Below, piece by piece: positions 19,200 through 29,076 of a DNA stretch of 64,000 nucleotides. Below the pieces are notes generated by a model that was not told the DNA's origin, did not search any database, and saw only the letters and a program-made list of their open reading frames with translations. The position numbers were made by a program, and so were the translations under genes. Origin of the DNA: Pseudomonas rhodesiae (GTDB lineage Bacteria > Pseudomonadota > Gammaproteobacteria > Pseudomonadales > Pseudomonadaceae); assembly GCF_007858255.1 (NCBI RefSeq), contig NZ_VFEU01000002.1:372001-436000 (forward strand), written 5' to 3'. Positions within the stretch are counted from its first letter, which is position 1. Every line of letters starts with the position of its first letter.

Positions 19200-20582
19200 A
19201 TGTTTGGTTCCAACGACGACAAGAAGACCCCAGCTGCGGCTGGCGAGAAAAAAGGCCTGTTCGGATGGCTGCGCAAAAAGCCGCAGGAAACCGTCGTCGA
19301 ACAGCCCCAGGTTCAACCTGAGCCTATTCCCGAGCCTCTGATAGAAGCCGCACCGGTTGCCGAGACACCGGCGCCCGTGGTGTTGCCTCTGGCCGAGCCG
19401 GTATTGCAGCCGGTGGTCGAAGCGGCGCCAGAGCCAGAGCCAGAGCCAGAGCACAAGCCGTGGCCGGAACTGCCGGTGGCCGAGGAGCCAGTTGCGCTGG
19501 TCGACGATGTGCAGACTGAGCATGTGGTGCCGCCGATTCCGCCGGTGATCGAGCCCGAGCTGCAACCTGCGGTCGTCGAGCCGACGCCTGCTGCGGTGCC
19601 AGTGCAGGAGGTCGCGCCTGCGGTCATCGCCCCGGCACCCGCCGAAACCAGCAAGACCGGTTTCTTTGCCCGCCTCAAGCAGGGCCTCAGCAAGACCAGC
19701 GCCAGCATCGGCGAAGGCATGGCTAGCCTGTTCCTGGGCCGCAAGACCATCGATGACGAACTGCTTGAAGACATCGAAACCCGTCTGCTGACCGCTGACG
19801 TCGGCGTCGAAGCCACTGCGGTGATCATCCAGAGCCTGACCCAGAAGGTCGCGCGCAAACAGTTGACCGACGCCGACGCGCTCTACAAGTCTCTGCAGGC
19901 CGAACTGGCCGCGATGCTCAAACCGGTCGAAGCGCCGCTGGTGATCACGCCGAACAAACCATTTGTGATTCTGGTGGTGGGCGTCAACGGCGCCGGTAAA
20001 ACCACCACCATTGGCAAGTTGGCCAAGAAGCTGCAGTCGGAAGGCAAAAAAGTCATGCTCGCCGCCGGCGACACCTTCCGCGCCGCTGCCGTGGAGCAAC
20101 TGCAAGTCTGGGGTGAGCGCAATAAGATCCCGGTCATCGCCCAGCACACCGGCGCCGATTCTGCGTCGGTAATCTTCGATGCTGTGCAGGCCGCCAAGGC
20201 CCGCAACATTGATGTGCTGATTGCAGATACCGCCGGTCGCCTGCACACCAAAGACAACTTGATGGAAGAGCTGAAAAAAGTGCGTCGCGTGATCGGCAAG
20301 CTCGATGCCGACGCGCCCCATGAAGTGCTGCTGGTGCTGGACGCCGGCACGGGCCAGAACGCTATCAGTCAGGCCAAGCAGTTCAACCAGACGGTGCAGT
20401 TGACCGGCCTGGCCTTGACCAAGCTCGACGGCACGGCCAAGGGCGGCGTGATCTTCGCCCTGGCCAAACAGTTCGGGTTGCCGATTCGCTATATCGGTGT
20501 CGGTGAGGGTATCGACGACTTGCGCACCTTTGAAGCCGAACCCTTTGTCCAGGCACTGTTTGCCGAACGGGAGCGTTCATGA
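19200..20582 (+). CDS. ftsY: Signal recognition particle receptor FtsY
   Basis: A 460-residue SRP receptor that docks ribosome-SRP complexes at the membrane translocon. Residues 1 to about 150 form the acidic, proline-rich A domain, including a run of EP repeats near residues 78-83. The NG domain follows, with P-loop [15 protein letters not shown] near residue 260, DTAGRL near 343 and [10 protein letters not shown] near 405. The stop overlaps the ftsE start (ATGA), giving the classical ftsYEX operon. Length differences from other species come from the variable A domain. Confidence 0.97.
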   Translation: MFGSNDDKKTPAAAGEKKGLFGWLRKKPQETVVEQPQVQPEPIPEPLIEAAPVAETPAPVVLPLAEPVLQPVVEAAPEPEPEPEHKPWPELPVAEEPVALVDDVQTEHVVPPIPPVIEPELQPAVVEPTPAAVPVQEVAPAVIAPAPAETSKTGFFARLKQGLSKTSASIGEGMASLFLGRKTIDDELLEDIETRLLTADVGVEATAVIIQSLTQKVARKQLTDADALYKSLQAELAAMLKPVEAPLVITPNKPFVILVVGVNGAGKTTTIGKLAKKLQSEGKKVMLAAGDTFRAAAVEQLQVWGERNKIPVIAQHTGADSASVIFDAVQAAKARNIDVLIADTAGRLHTKDNLMEELKKVRRVIGKLDADAPHEVLLVLDAGTGQNAISQAKQFNQTVQLTGLALTKLDGTAKGGVIFALAKQFGLPIRYIGVGEGIDDLRTFEAEPFVQALFAERERS

Positions 20583-21250
20583 TTCGATTCGAACAGGTCG
20601 GTAAACGCTATGCCAACGGGCATGTCGGCTTGCATGAGCTGAGCTTTCGAGTGCGTCGCGGCGAATTCTTGTTTGTGACCGGCCATTCGGGCGCGGGCAA
20701 AAGCACCCTGCTGCGCCTGCTGCTGGCCATGGAACGCCCGACCACCGGCAAGCTGCTGTTGGCGGGCCAGGATCTGGCCACCATCAGCAATGCGCAGATT
20801 CCTTTCCTGCGCCGCCAGATCGGCGTGGTGTTCCAGAATCACCAGTTGCTGTTCGATCGCACGGTGTTCAATAACGTCGCGTTGCCGTTGCAGATTCTCG
20901 GGTTGTCCAAGGCCGAGATCATCAAGCGCGTGGATTCGGCCCTGGAGCGCGTAGCGCTGTCGGACAAGACCGACCTTTACCCCGGCGACCTGTCCACCGG
21001 CCAGCAACAGCGCGTCGGTATCGCCCGCGCCATCGTCCACCGTCCGGCCTTGCTGCTGGCGGACGAACCCACCGGTAACCTCGATCCACGCCTGGCCGCC
21101 GAGATCATGGGGGTGTTCGAGGACATCAACCGACTGGGCACCAGCGTGCTGATCGCCAGTCACGACCTGGCGCTTATCGCGCGCATGCGCCATCGCATGC
21201 TGACCTTGCAGCGCGGTCGTTTGATCGGTGACGGGGAGGCTGGCGTATGA
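20579..21250 (+). CDS. ftsE: Cell division ATP-binding protein FtsE
   Basis: A 223-residue ABC ATPase. Walker [10 protein letters not shown] is near residue 36, the signature LSTGQQQR near 141, and Walker [13 protein letters not shown] near 160. With FtsX it forms the divisome complex that activates periplasmic peptidoglycan hydrolases. Both ends overlap neighbours by ATGA, so expression is coupled with ftsY and ftsX. Confidence 0.97.
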   Translation: MIRFEQVGKRYANGHVGLHELSFRVRRGEFLFVTGHSGAGKSTLLRLLLAMERPTTGKLLLAGQDLATISNAQIPFLRRQIGVVFQNHQLLFDRTVFNNVALPLQILGLSKAEIIKRVDSALERVALSDKTDLYPGDLSTGQQQRVGIARAIVHRPALLLADEPTGNLDPRLAAEIMGVFEDINRLGTSVLIASHDLALIARMRHRMLTLQRGRLIGDGEAGV

Positions 21251-22269
21251 GTGCAACACGCAGTCCCAAGGTTTCCGAGCGCGTGGCCCCCAAGCCCGCC
21301 GATCCGCAACCGAAGAAGAAAAAACACGACGATGACGACGGGCCGGACTTCGGCACCCTGTTGCGTGCGTGGATCGAAAGCCATCGTGCCAGCTTGCTGG
21401 ACAGCCTGCGTCGCCTGGGCAAGCAGCCGATCGGCAGCTTTTTCACCTGCCTGGTGATGGCCGTGGCCCTGAGCCTGCCGATGGGTTTGTCGCTGTTGCT
21501 CAATAATGTGGAGCGTCTGGGTGGTTCCTGGCAGCGCGCGGCGCAGATTTCGCTGTATCTGAATCTGGACGCCAGCGCCAAGGAGGGCGAAGCGCTGCGC
21601 GATGACATCAAGAACATGCCGGGCGTGGCGGATGCCGAGTACGTCAGCCGTGATCAGGCGCTTGAAGAGTTCCAGCAACAGTCCGGCCTGGGCGAGGCGC
21701 TCAAGGAGCTGCCGCAGAACCCGCTGCCGGGCGTGGTGCTGGTGACGCCGAACGAGGTCGACAAGACCGCCCTTGAAGCCCTGCGACAAAAACTCGCAGA
21801 GCTGCCCAAGGTGCAACAAGCGCAACTTGATCTAGTCTGGGTAGAGCGCCTGGCCGCGATTCTCAAGCTGGGTGACCGGTTTGTGTTCGGTTTGACGGTG
21901 TTGTTGGTGTCTGCATTACTTTTGGTGATAGGTAATACCATTCGTCTTCATATTGAAAACCGTCGCACCGAGATAGAAGTGATTAAACTGGTCGGCGGCA
22001 CGGACAGCTATGTGCGTCGGCCTTTTCTGTACATGGGCGCGCTTTATGGCTTCGGTGCGGGGATTTTGTCCTGGGGTGTGCTGGCGTTCGGGCTGAACTG
22101 GCTGAACGATGCGGTGGTCGGGCTGGCCGGGCTGTACGGCAGCGATTTCGCCCTGGCGGGCGTGCCGGTTGCCGATGGTCTGTCACTCTTGCTCGGCGCG
22201 GTATTGTTGGGGTATATCGGTGCGTGGATTGCGGTCGCACGGCATTTACGCGAGCTGGCACCGAAGTAG
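21247..22269 (+). CDS. ftsX: Cell division protein FtsX
   Basis: A 340-residue permease-like partner of FtsE. A charged, lysine-rich cytoplasmic N terminus (residues 1-60) precedes TM1 near 75-95. A periplasmic domain of about 100 residues and then three further TM helices (about 215-240, 262-290, 310-330) complete the FtsX fold. The periplasmic loop recruits amidase activators such as EnvC. Downstream is rpoH, with an intervening promoter candidate. Confidence 0.96.
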   Translation: MSATRSPKVSERVAPKPADPQPKKKKHDDDDGPDFGTLLRAWIESHRASLLDSLRRLGKQPIGSFFTCLVMAVALSLPMGLSLLLNNVERLGGSWQRAAQISLYLNLDASAKEGEALRDDIKNMPGVADAEYVSRDQALEEFQQQSGLGEALKELPQNPLPGVVLVTPNEVDKTALEALRQKLAELPKVQQAQLDLVWVERLAAILKLGDRFVFGLTVLLVSALLLVIGNTIRLHIENRRTEIEVIKLVGGTDSYVRRPFLYMGALYGFGAGILSWGVLAFGLNWLNDAVVGLAGLYGSDFALAGVPVADGLSLLLGAVLLGYIGAWIAVARHLRELAPK

Positions 22270-22321
22270 TTAATGTCAGATTAATGTGGTTTCGTTTGTA
22301 TTGACCGTATCAGTGGTTTAG

Positions 22322-22350
22322 GGAACTTGTCCTACGGTTCCCGGTCAATT
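22322..22350 (+). promoter_or_regulatory. Candidate AlgU (sigma-E type) promoter of rpoH
   Basis: GGAACTT at 22322-22328 is followed by a 15-base spacer and GTCAAT at 22344-22349. This closely resembles the extracytoplasmic sigma-factor consensus GAACTT-N16-TCtGA/TCAAA. It lies about 50 bp upstream of the rpoH ATG. In P. aeruginosa and E. coli rpoH is known to have a sigma-E class promoter, which supports the assignment. Confidence 0.6.
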
Positions 22351-22398
22351 TTCGCAGTGCTGAACTGCACGAGTTATGTGAGTCGGAGGTTTTTTCGT

Positions 22399-23253
22399 AT
22401 GACCACTTCTTTGCAACCTGCTTATGCCTTGGTCCCAGGTGCGAACCTGGAAGCCTATGTGCACACGGTCAACAGCATTCCATTGCTGACGCCTGAGCAG
22501 GAGCGTGAACTGGCCGAGAGTCTCTACTATGAGCAGGATTTGGGGGCGGCTCGGCAGATGGTGCTCGCCCACCTGCGTTTTGTCGTACATATCGCCCGTA
22601 GCTATAGCGGCTACGGTCTGGCCCAGGCTGACCTGATCCAAGAAGGTAATGTCGGCCTGATGAAGGCGGTCAAGCGCTTCAACCCTGAAATGGGCGTGCG
22701 CCTGGTGTCGTTTGCCGTGCACTGGATCAAGGCGGAAATTCACGAGTTCATCCTGCGCAACTGGCGCATTGTGAAAGTCGCCACCACCAAGGCCCAGCGC
22801 AAGCTGTTCTTCAACCTGCGCAGCCAGAAAAAACGTCTGGCATGGCTGAACAACGAGGAAGTCCACCGCGTGGCCGAAAGCCTCGGTGTGGAGCCCCGTG
22901 AAGTGCGCGAGATGGAAAGCCGTCTGACTGGCCATGACATGGCCTTTGACCCGGCCGCCGAAGCGGACGACGACAGCGCTTTCCAATCGCCGGCCAATTA
23001 CTTGGAAGACCACCGGTATGACCCGGCGCGTCAGCTGGAAGATGCGGACTGGAGCGACAACTCCAATCACAACCTCCACGAAGCGCTGGAAGTGCTGGAC
23101 GAGCGCAGCCGTGACATTCTTTACCAGCGCTGGTTGGCGGAAGAAAAAGCCACGCTGCACGACTTGGCGCAGAAGTACAACGTGTCGGCTGAGCGGATTC
23201 GCCAGCTTGAAAAAAGCGCGATGAACAAGCTGAAATTGTCCATCGCCGCTTAA
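22399..23253 (+). CDS. rpoH: RNA polymerase heat-shock sigma factor sigma-32
   Basis: A 284-residue sigma-70 family factor. Region 2 contains [17 protein letters not shown] near residue 78. The RpoH box-like [15 protein letters not shown] segment, used by FtsH and DnaK control, is at about 133-147. Region 4 ends with a helix-turn-helix ([19 protein letters not shown]). The start is set by a GGAGG ribosome site 9 bases upstream; an in-frame upstream start would add 24 unconserved residues. Expression is probably driven by its own AlgU-type promoter within the ftsYEX-rpoH cluster. Confidence 0.97.
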   Translation: MTTSLQPAYALVPGANLEAYVHTVNSIPLLTPEQERELAESLYYEQDLGAARQMVLAHLRFVVHIARSYSGYGLAQADLIQEGNVGLMKAVKRFNPEMGVRLVSFAVHWIKAEIHEFILRNWRIVKVATTKAQRKLFFNLRSQKKRLAWLNNEEVHRVAESLGVEPREVREMESRLTGHDMAFDPAAEADDDSAFQSPANYLEDHRYDPARQLEDADWSDNSNHNLHEALEVLDERSRDILYQRWLAEEKATLHDLAQKYNVSAERIRQLEKSAMNKLKLSIAA

Positions 23254-23255
23254 CA

Positions 23256-23348
23256 ATGTGGGAGGGGGCTTGCCCCCCGATTGCGGTGGATCAGTCACAC
23301 AGAAGTTGACTGACACTCCGTCATCGGGGGCAAGCCCCCCTCCTGCAT
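23256..23348. repeat. REPIN between rpoH and mtgA
   Basis: ATGTGGGAGGGGGCTTGCCC begins the left REP and an inverted partner ends at 23348, with about 45 bp of spacer. It fills nearly the whole convergent gap between the rpoH and mtgA stop codons, leaving only 2 and 15 bp. Confidence 0.9.
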
Positions 23349-23363
23349 TTGTTCTGTGTTGAG

Positions 23364-24086
23364 TCAGTCGGACCAGGGGGCTTTTCGCGCGTTGTTCAGT
23401 TCCGCCAGATAACCATCCCCGCCCAGCTGGCTCATCTGTTGTCGAATCCACGCCGCGCGCCGCGCCACGTACGCTGTTGGGTGACTGGCACTCCACACGC
23501 GAGGGTTAGGCAGAACGGCCGCCAGATAGCTGGCCTGCTGCCGCGATAACCCCTTGGCACTCACCCCAAAGTGATGCCGCGCCGCCGCTTCCGCGCCAAA
23601 CACCCCGTCGTCCCATTCCACGCTGTTGAGGTACACCTCAAGAATTCGTTGCTTGGGCCACAGCACCTCGATCAGTCCGGTAAACCACGCTTCCAGGCCT
23701 TTGCGCAGGTAACTGCGGCCGGACCAGAGGAACAAATTTTTCGACACCTGCTGGCTCAATGTGCTGGCGCCGCGTATCGAGCCGCCGCGCTCGTTGTGAG
23801 CTAATGCCGCTTGGATCGCGCCGAAATCAAAGCCCCAGTGCTGTGGGAAACGTTGATCTTCGCCGGCTATCACCGCCACCTTGAGCTCGTCGGAGATCTC
23901 ATTCCATGGCACCCAGGTGCGCTGCAGGTCGATGGGCTCGTCGTCGACCCAAGACTCGATCTTGCGCTCCACCATCAGCGCAGTGAACGGCGGTGGGACG
24001 ACACGGAACAGCAGCACCAGCAACACACTGCCAATGGCAAACCATTTCGCGACTTTGAGTAACCGACTGAAGAGGACACGCAGCAT
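23364..24086 (-). CDS. mtgA: Monofunctional biosynthetic peptidoglycan transglycosylase
   Basis: A 240-residue GT51 glycosyltransferase that polymerises lipid II into glycan strands. A single N-terminal TM helix (about residues 12-33) anchors it. The catalytic EDQRFPQHWGFD motif, with its essential glutamate, is near residue 85, and RGASTLSQQVSKNLFLW follows. No transpeptidase domain is present, as expected. The start at 24086 places the TM correctly; a longer in-frame start would add 39 unconserved residues reaching into the DUF423 start region. Confidence 0.94.
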   Translation of the reverse strand: MLRVLFSRLLKVAKWFAIGSVLLVLLFRVVPPPFTALMVERKIESWVDDEPIDLQRTWVPWNEISDELKVAVIAGEDQRFPQHWGFDFGAIQAALAHNERGGSIRGASTLSQQVSKNLFLWSGRSYLRKGLEAWFTGLIEVLWPKQRILEVYLNSVEWDDGVFGAEAAARHHFGVSAKGLSRQQASYLAAVLPNPRVWSASHPTAYVARRAAWIRQQMSQLGGDGYLAELNNARKAPWSD

Positions 24087-24159
24087 AGAGATGGCTTGGC
24101 CGAACCCGTTGAGCGGGCCATTATACAGACCCTGCCCGATGAGTCTGACTGGAGTTCCC

Positions 24160-24540
24160 ATGCTGCGTAGTTTTCTGATGTTGGCTGCCTTTTTTGGCTT
24201 CACGGGCGTTGCTCTTGGCGCCTTCGCCGCCCATGGCCTGAAAAACCGCTTGAGCGCCGATTATCTGGCGATCTTCCACACCGGCGTAACCTACCAGTTG
24301 GTGCATACCCTGGCGCTGTTCGGCGTTGCTTTGTTGGCAGCTCACATTCCCGGTCGGCTGGTGACCTGGGCGGGCGTGTCGTTTGTCGTCGGCATCCTGC
24401 TGTTCTCCGGCAGCCTGTATGTGCTGACCATGACCGGTATCAGCAAGCTCGGCATCATCACCCCCTTCGGTGGCCTGGCCTTTCTGCTTGGCTGGTTCTT
24501 TCTGGGCCTGGCTGCCTGGCGCATGCAACTGACCGCTTGA
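24160..24540 (+). CDS. DUF423 family inner-membrane protein
   Basis: A 126-residue membrane protein with about four hydrophobic helices. The N-terminal segment MLRSFLMLAAFFGFTGVALG followed by AFAAHGLK is the DUF423 (YgdD-like) signature. Its function is not established. It is divergent from mtgA and upstream of thiS; a promoter candidate for thiS lies just after its stop. Confidence 0.85.
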   Translation: MLRSFLMLAAFFGFTGVALGAFAAHGLKNRLSADYLAIFHTGVTYQLVHTLALFGVALLAAHIPGRLVTWAGVSFVVGILLFSGSLYVLTMTGISKLGIITPFGGLAFLLGWFFLGLAAWRMQLTA

Positions 24541-24549
24541 CGCTTGGAG

Positions 24550-24579
24550 CTGACCTTTGGCGGCCAATCGAGCTAGAAT
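24550..24579 (+). promoter_or_regulatory. Candidate sigma-70 promoter of thiS-thiG
   Basis: CTGACC at 24550-24555 and TAGAAT at 24574-24579, separated by 18 bases, resemble a -35/-10 pair. Transcription would begin near 24586, 26 bp before the thiS ATG. No TPP riboswitch fold fits in that short leader. Confidence 0.4.
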
Positions 24580-24611
24580 GCGGGCCCCTTAAAACGATGG
24601 CGGCCCGTGGC

Positions 24612-24812
24612 ATGCGCATTCAGTTGAACGGCGAATCCTTTGAACTGCCCGACGGTGAAACCGTCGCGGCGCTGCTGACCCGCCTGGACTTGACCGGGCG
24701 TCGCGTCGCAGTGGAACTCAACCAGGACATCGTCCCGCGTAGCCAGCACGAGGGCACCACGTTGAACGACGGCGACCAGGTCGAAGTGGTCCACGCCATC
24801 GGCGGCGGCTAG
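24612..24812 (+). CDS. thiS: Sulfur carrier protein ThiS
   Basis: A 66-residue ubiquitin-like protein ending in the essential C-terminal Gly-Gly (AIGGG). The C terminus is adenylated and converted to a thiocarboxylate that donates sulfur for the thiazole moiety of thiamine. The start is chosen to give the conserved MRIQLNGE N terminus; upstream Met codons at 24597 or earlier are in frame but not conserved. It lies 67 bp before thiG, its direct partner. Confidence 0.95.
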   Translation: MRIQLNGESFELPDGETVAALLTRLDLTGRRVAVELNQDIVPRSQHEGTTLNDGDQVEVVHAIGGG

Positions 24813-24879
24813 TCGCCCCCTTGGCGCGATGGCGCCGCCCCGGATTCTGCAGAACCTCACCCCATTACGAGGATTTCCC

Positions 24880-25674
24880 ATGAGCATCGTTCGTAACGAC
24901 AAGCCCTTCGTCCTGGCCGGCCGTACCTACCAGTCCCGTCTGCTGGTCGGCACCGGCAAGTACCGCGACATGGAAGAAACACGCCTGGCCATCGAAGCCT
25001 CCGGTGCCGAAATCGTGACCTTCGCCGTACGCCGCACCAACCTCGGCCAGATCGAGGGCGAGCCGAACCTGCTCGAAGTGCTGTCGCCGGACCGCTACAC
25101 CTTCTTGCCGAACACCGCCGGTTGCTACGACGCCGTCGAAGCCGTGCGCACCTGTCGCTTGGCCCGTGAGCTGCTCGACGGTCATAACCTGGTCAAGCTG
25201 GAAGTGCTGGCCGACCAGAAAACCCTGTTCCCCAACGTGATCGAAACCCTCAAGGCCGCCGAAACCCTAGTCAAGGAAGGTTTCGACGTGATGGTCTACA
25301 CCAGCGATGACCCAATCATCGCGCGCCAATTGGCCGAGATCGGCTGTATCGCGGTGATGCCGCTGGCCGGCCTGATCGGTTCAGGCCTGGGGATCTGCAA
25401 TCCCTACAACCTGCAGATCATCCTAGAAGAAGCCACGATCCCGGTATTGGTGGATGCGGGCGTTGGCACCGCCTCCGACGCGACCATTGCCATGGAATTG
25501 GGCTGCGACGCGGTACTGATGAACTCGGCCATCGCCCATGCCCAGCAACCGATCATGATGGCCGAAGCCATGAACCACGCCATCGTCGCGGGCCGCCTGG
25601 CCTACCTCGCCGGGCGCATGCCGAAAAAACTCTATGCCAGCGCCTCTTCGCCGCTGGATGGTCTGATCAAGTAA
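24880..25674 (+). CDS. thiG: Thiazole synthase ThiG
   Basis: A 264-residue TIM-barrel enzyme that joins 1-deoxy-xylulose 5-phosphate, dehydroglycine and ThiS-thiocarboxylate into thiazole phosphate. The Schiff-base lysine lies in the LVKLEVLAD segment, and late [14 protein letters not shown] phosphate-binding residues ([12 protein letters not shown]) are present. A GAGG ribosome site precedes the ATG. It is followed 9 bp later by trmB. Confidence 0.96.
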   Translation: MSIVRNDKPFVLAGRTYQSRLLVGTGKYRDMEETRLAIEASGAEIVTFAVRRTNLGQIEGEPNLLEVLSPDRYTFLPNTAGCYDAVEAVRTCRLARELLDGHNLVKLEVLADQKTLFPNVIETLKAAETLVKEGFDVMVYTSDDPIIARQLAEIGCIAVMPLAGLIGSGLGICNPYNLQIILEEATIPVLVDAGVGTASDATIAMELGCDAVLMNSAIAHAQQPIMMAEAMNHAIVAGRLAYLAGRMPKKLYASASSPLDGLIK

Positions 25675-25683
25675 GAGCCATTG

Positions 25684-26409
25684 ATGACTGAATCACACGA
25701 AACGCCGAACACACCCGAAGCCGACGACGCGTCCAAGCACCGCCGCATCAAGAGTTTTGTGATGCGCGCCGGTCGCATGACCGAAGGCCAGCAAAAGGGC
25801 CTGGAGCAAGGTGCGCCGCTGTTCGTGCTGCCGCTTGCCGACGCGCCGGTGGACTATGACCAGGTGTTCGGCCGTTCGGCCCCGCGTTCCCTGGAGATCG
25901 GCTTTGGCATGGGCCATTCCTTGCTGGAAATGGCCGCCGCTGCGCCGGACCAGGATTTCATCGGGGTGGAAGTGCACCGTCCGGGTGTCGGCGCGCTGCT
26001 CAACGGCGTGCTAACCCAGGGCCTGACCAATCTTCGGGTGTACGACTGCGACGCGATCGAGGTGCTTAACCGCTGCATCGCCGACAATAGCCTCGACCGC
26101 TTGATGCTGTTCTTCCCCGATCCATGGCACAAAGCCCGTCACCACAAGCGCCGCATCGTGCAGGCTTCCTTCGCGGAGCTGGTACGCAGCAAGCTGAAAG
26201 TGGGCGGCATCCTGCACATGGCCACCGACTGGGAGCCCTACGCGGAGTACATGCTGGAAGTGATGAACGTCGCCCCCGGCTACCGCAACCTGGCCGAAGA
26301 CGGCAAATGCGTACCGCGCCCGGCCGAACGCCCGATTACCAAGTTCGAACGCCGTGGCGAGCGGTTGGGGCATGGGGTGTGGGATTTGAAGTTCGAGAAG
26401 TTGGCGTAA
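25684..26409 (+). CDS. trmB: tRNA (guanine-N7-)-methyltransferase
   Basis: A 241-residue SAM-dependent methyltransferase for m7G46 in tRNA. SAM motif [15 protein letters not shown] is near residue 70, and the catalytic [15 protein letters not shown] segment near 145 is the family hallmark. The ATG at 25684 is preferred to an in-frame TTG directly before it. It is transcribed after thiG and ends at a perfect REP-type terminator hairpin. Confidence 0.95.
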   Translation: MTESHETPNTPEADDASKHRRIKSFVMRAGRMTEGQQKGLEQGAPLFVLPLADAPVDYDQVFGRSAPRSLEIGFGMGHSLLEMAAAAPDQDFIGVEVHRPGVGALLNGVLTQGLTNLRVYDCDAIEVLNRCIADNSLDRLMLFFPDPWHKARHHKRRIVQASFAELVRSKLKVGGILHMATDWEPYAEYMLEVMNVAPGYRNLAEDGKCVPRPAERPITKFERRGERLGHGVWDLKFEKLA

Positions 26410-26435
26410 CTCGCCACTGACTTGCAAGGCAACTC

Positions 26436-26472
26436 AATGTGGGAGGGGGTAAGCCCCCTCCCACATTTTTTT
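26436..26472. terminator. REP-derived terminator between trmB and the DUF3392 gene
   Basis: ATGTGGGAGGGGG and CCCCCTCCCACAT form a perfect 13-bp stem with a small loop, followed by a T7 run on the plus strand. The core is the window's REP sequence, so a REP palindrome appears to double as a rho-independent terminator for trmB. Confidence 0.85.
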
Positions 26473-26487
26473 GTGTTGGATTTGAGA

Positions 26488-26811
26488 TCAGCGGCGATCC
26501 GCGACGACCCCAATCAACACCAGCACCACCACCAGCACCGGCGCCAGGCTGTAGTTGTTGAACTGGCTCAACCCGCGCACGATCCACGGGGTGGCGTAGA
26601 TCAGCGCGGCGCCGCTGCCGATCATGCAGACCAGCGCCATCAAGGGTACGCGCAAGGCGCCGGCGATGCTGCCCAGGCGGGCTTCGACCCAGCCTTTGAT
26701 GTCGGCGCCGAACAGCACCAGCAAGCAGCCGACCAGTGCCAGGGAGATTTCCGACAGGTTGCTGCGGCTCCAGCGGGATACGGTGGCTAGCAGGTCGAGT
26801 ACCAAATCCAT
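26488..26811 (-). CDS. DUF3392 family membrane protein
   Basis: A 107-residue protein with three hydrophobic segments at about 20-37, 55-72 and 85-103. It matches the DUF3392 family known mainly from gamma-proteobacteria. No catalytic motif is visible and its function is unknown. It lies 17 bp downstream of hemW on the same strand and is probably the last gene of the metX-metW-DUF4426-rdgB-hemW series. Confidence 0.75.
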   Translation of the reverse strand: MDLVLDLLATVSRWSRSNLSEISLALVGCLLVLFGADIKGWVEARLGSIAGALRVPLMALVCMIGSGAALIYATPWIVRGLSQFNNYSLAPVLVVVLVLIGVVADRR

Positions 26812-26828
26812 TCGAATTCCTTAGAGCG

Positions 26829-28031
26829 TCAGCTCAAAAACTTCTGCAACAGGTCATTGAGAAAGAGTTGCCCGCGGTCGGTCGCCGCCAGGCGTGACGG
26901 TTCGACCTGCATTAAGCCGCTTTGTTCTGCGTCGCGGCGCCCTTCGTCGAGGCTGGCTAGGTCCAGGCCTGTGCGCTCTGTGTAGAGCCTGGCGTCGACA
27001 CCATTGGTGAGGCGCAGGGCGTTCATCAGGAACTCGAATGGCAGTTCTTCGTTGGTCAGCTCCTTCGCGCCGGCCTGGAAGCTTTTGGCCGGGTTGAGGT
27101 AGTCCTTCGGTGCGCGGGTTTTCCAGGTGCGCACGATGCGCCCATCCGGATGGCTGAGCTTGCCGTGGGCCCCGGCGCCGATGCCGATAAAGTCGCCAAA
27201 GCTCCAGTAGTTGAGGTTATGCCGCGCCGGGCGCCCCGGTCGGGCATAGGCCGACACTTCATATTGCGCGTAACCGTGTTCAGCCAGCAGGGCCTGGCCG
27301 GCTTCCTGGATATCCCACAACGTGTCGTCTTCCGGCAGCGCCGGCGGCTGGTTCCAGAACACCGTGTTGGGTTCCAGGGTCAGTTGGTACCACGACAAGT
27401 GCGTCGGTTTGAGCGCGATGGCCTGGCGCAGGTCGCTCAGGGCGTCATCCAGGGACTGATCGGGCAAGCCGTGCATCAGGTCCAGGTTGAAGTTATCGAA
27501 ACCGGCCTGCCGCGCCATGCCGGCAGCGCGGATGGCCTCGTCGCCGTTGTGGATGCGGCCCAGGGCTTCGAGTTTGTCCTGCTGGAAACTCTGAATGCCG
27601 ATGGACAAGCGATTGATCCCCAGCTTGCGATAGGCCACGAATTTCTCTTGCTCGAAGGTGCCGGGGTTGGCCTCCAGGGTGATTTCGATATCGTCGGCGA
27701 ACGGGATGCGCGCTTGCACGCCCTCCAGCAGACGGCCCAGCGCCGTCGCGCTGAACAGGCTCGGAGTGCCGCCGCCGAAAAAGATCGAGCTCAATTCTCG
27801 GCCATAGACCGCTTGCAGATCCTGGTCGAGATCGGCCAACAGGGCATCCACATATGCCTCTTCCGGCAACGCCGGGCCGGCGGTGTGGGAGTTGAAGTCG
27901 CAATAGGGGCACTTGCGCACGCACCACGGGATATGGATGTACAGCGCCAAGGGCGGCAGCACCGGCAAGGCCGCCCGAGGTGTTTGCGCGCCGCCGTGGA
28001 TAAGCGGCTGCGCGGAGGTGTTCTGGGTCAT
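26829..28031 (-). CDS. hemW: Radical SAM protein HemW (heme chaperone)
   Basis: A 400-residue radical SAM protein, formerly called HemN-like. The CxxxCxxC cluster motif is C37, C41 and C44. The downstream [11 protein letters not shown] and [12 protein letters not shown] segments belong to the family, and the C-terminal HemN domain covers about residues 300-380. Biochemical work on the E. coli and Lactococcus homologues indicates heme binding and transfer rather than coproporphyrinogen oxidation. The start overlaps the rdgB stop by 4 bp, so the two are coupled. Confidence 0.93.
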   Translation of the reverse strand: MTQNTSAQPLIHGGAQTPRAALPVLPPLALYIHIPWCVRKCPYCDFNSHTAGPALPEEAYVDALLADLDQDLQAVYGRELSSIFFGGGTPSLFSATALGRLLEGVQARIPFADDIEITLEANPGTFEQEKFVAYRKLGINRLSIGIQSFQQDKLEALGRIHNGDEAIRAAGMARQAGFDNFNLDLMHGLPDQSLDDALSDLRQAIALKPTHLSWYQLTLEPNTVFWNQPPALPEDDTLWDIQEAGQALLAEHGYAQYEVSAYARPGRPARHNLNYWSFGDFIGIGAGAHGKLSHPDGRIVRTWKTRAPKDYLNPAKSFQAGAKELTNEELPFEFLMNALRLTNGVDARLYTERTGLDLASLDEGRRDAEQSGLMQVEPSRLAATDRGQLFLNDLLQKFLS

Positions 28032-28624
28032 TTCAGGCCCAGGCGCTGGCGCAGCAACGCCATGGCGCGGGCGCGATGGCTGATCTGGTTTTTGTCGGCC
28101 GGGCTCAGTTCGGCGCTGGAAACATTGCGCTCCGGCACCCAGAACAGCGGGTCATAGCCAAACCCATGCTCGCCACTGGCCGCGTGCAGGATGCGCCCGT
28201 GCCACAAACCTTCGCAGAGGATCGGCAGCGGGTCATCGGCGTGCCGCACCAGCGCCAGGACGCAGACGAATTGCGCGCCGCGCTCGGCATCCGGTACGTC
28301 CTTAAGAGCATCGAGCAGCTTGGCGTTGTTGGCCGCGTCGCCCTTGCCGTCGGCATAGCGCGCCGAGTAGATGCCCGGGGCACCGCCAAGGAAGTCCACG
28401 GCCAGGCCCGAGTCATCCGCCAGCGCCGGCAGGCCGGAGATGCGCGCTGCATTGCGGGCCTTGAGGATGGCGTTCTCGACGAACGACAGGCCGGTTTCTT
28501 CCGGCTCCACCTGGCTGAATTCACCAATCGAGCGCAGTTGCACGGATTCACCGAGCATCGCCTGCAGTTCTTTGAGTTTGCCGGCGTTATGGCTGGCCAG
28601 TACCAGTTGATTAAGGTTCATCAT
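28028..28624 (-). CDS. rdgB: dITP/XTP pyrophosphatase
   Basis: A 198-residue Ham1/RdgB nucleotide pyrophosphatase that clears dITP, dXTP and XTP from the nucleotide pool. The N-terminal [17 protein letters not shown] segment and central [24 protein letters not shown] are intact, as is C-terminal GFGYDPLFW. Two adjacent ATGs (28624 and 28621) are possible starts. It overlaps the DUF4426 stop upstream and the hemW start downstream. Confidence 0.95.
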   Translation of the reverse strand: MMNLNQLVLASHNAGKLKELQAMLGESVQLRSIGEFSQVEPEETGLSFVENAILKARNAARISGLPALADDSGLAVDFLGGAPGIYSARYADGKGDAANNAKLLDALKDVPDAERGAQFVCVLALVRHADDPLPILCEGLWHGRILHAASGEHGFGYDPLFWVPERNVSSAELSPADKNQISHRARAMALLRQRLGLK

Positions 28625-29055
28625 TCGGCCGGAAACAGTTCTTGGTTGAATTGGAAGCTATGCGCTTTGCCGCCGGTTTCAACGTTGATAGTGAAGGTCT
28701 TGTATTCCCGCTGGGTCACTGAGTACGGCGCGAGATAGTTGATGCCACCTTTTTCGTTGATCTGCTTGAAGGTGAGGATTTCGCTCTTGCCGCCCAAATC
28801 CTTGATGGTGCCCGTCACTTGCGCGGCCACCGGGGTGACGCCCTTGATCACCGTGACGTTGATCAGACCTTTCTCTTTGCTGCGGACCACGCCGATGTTC
28901 TGGGCGGTTTCCGGTTGCAGGAAGCTGGAGGTGAAGGTGTTGTAGTGGACGGTGATATCACCGAAGTCTTTCTTGCGATTAGCGTCGATAGCGTCCGCGG
29001 CCATGGCGCTGGTACCCAGGCACGCGGTCAATAGAAATACAGCCAGGCGGCTCAT
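28621..29055 (-). CDS. DUF4426 periplasmic protein
   Basis: A 144-residue exported protein. Residues 1-19 form a signal peptide (ending SAMA). The mature part is beta-rich and matches DUF4426, a family found between metW and rdgB in pseudomonads. No cysteine pairs or catalytic motif are seen. The function is unknown. Overlap with rdgB indicates co-expression. Confidence 0.8.
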   Translation of the reverse strand: MSRLAVFLLTACLGTSAMAADAIDANRKKDFGDITVHYNTFTSSFLQPETAQNIGVVRSKEKGLINVTVIKGVTPVAAQVTGTIKDLGGKSEILTFKQINEKGGINYLAPYSVTQREYKTFTINVETGGKAHSFQFNQELFPAE

Positions 29056-29076
29056 GAGCGTCCCTCTTGAAAATGA

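Noticed and set aside
24580..24611. TPP riboswitch before thiS
   Set aside because: The leader after the promoter candidate is too short and lacks the conserved thi-box sequences.
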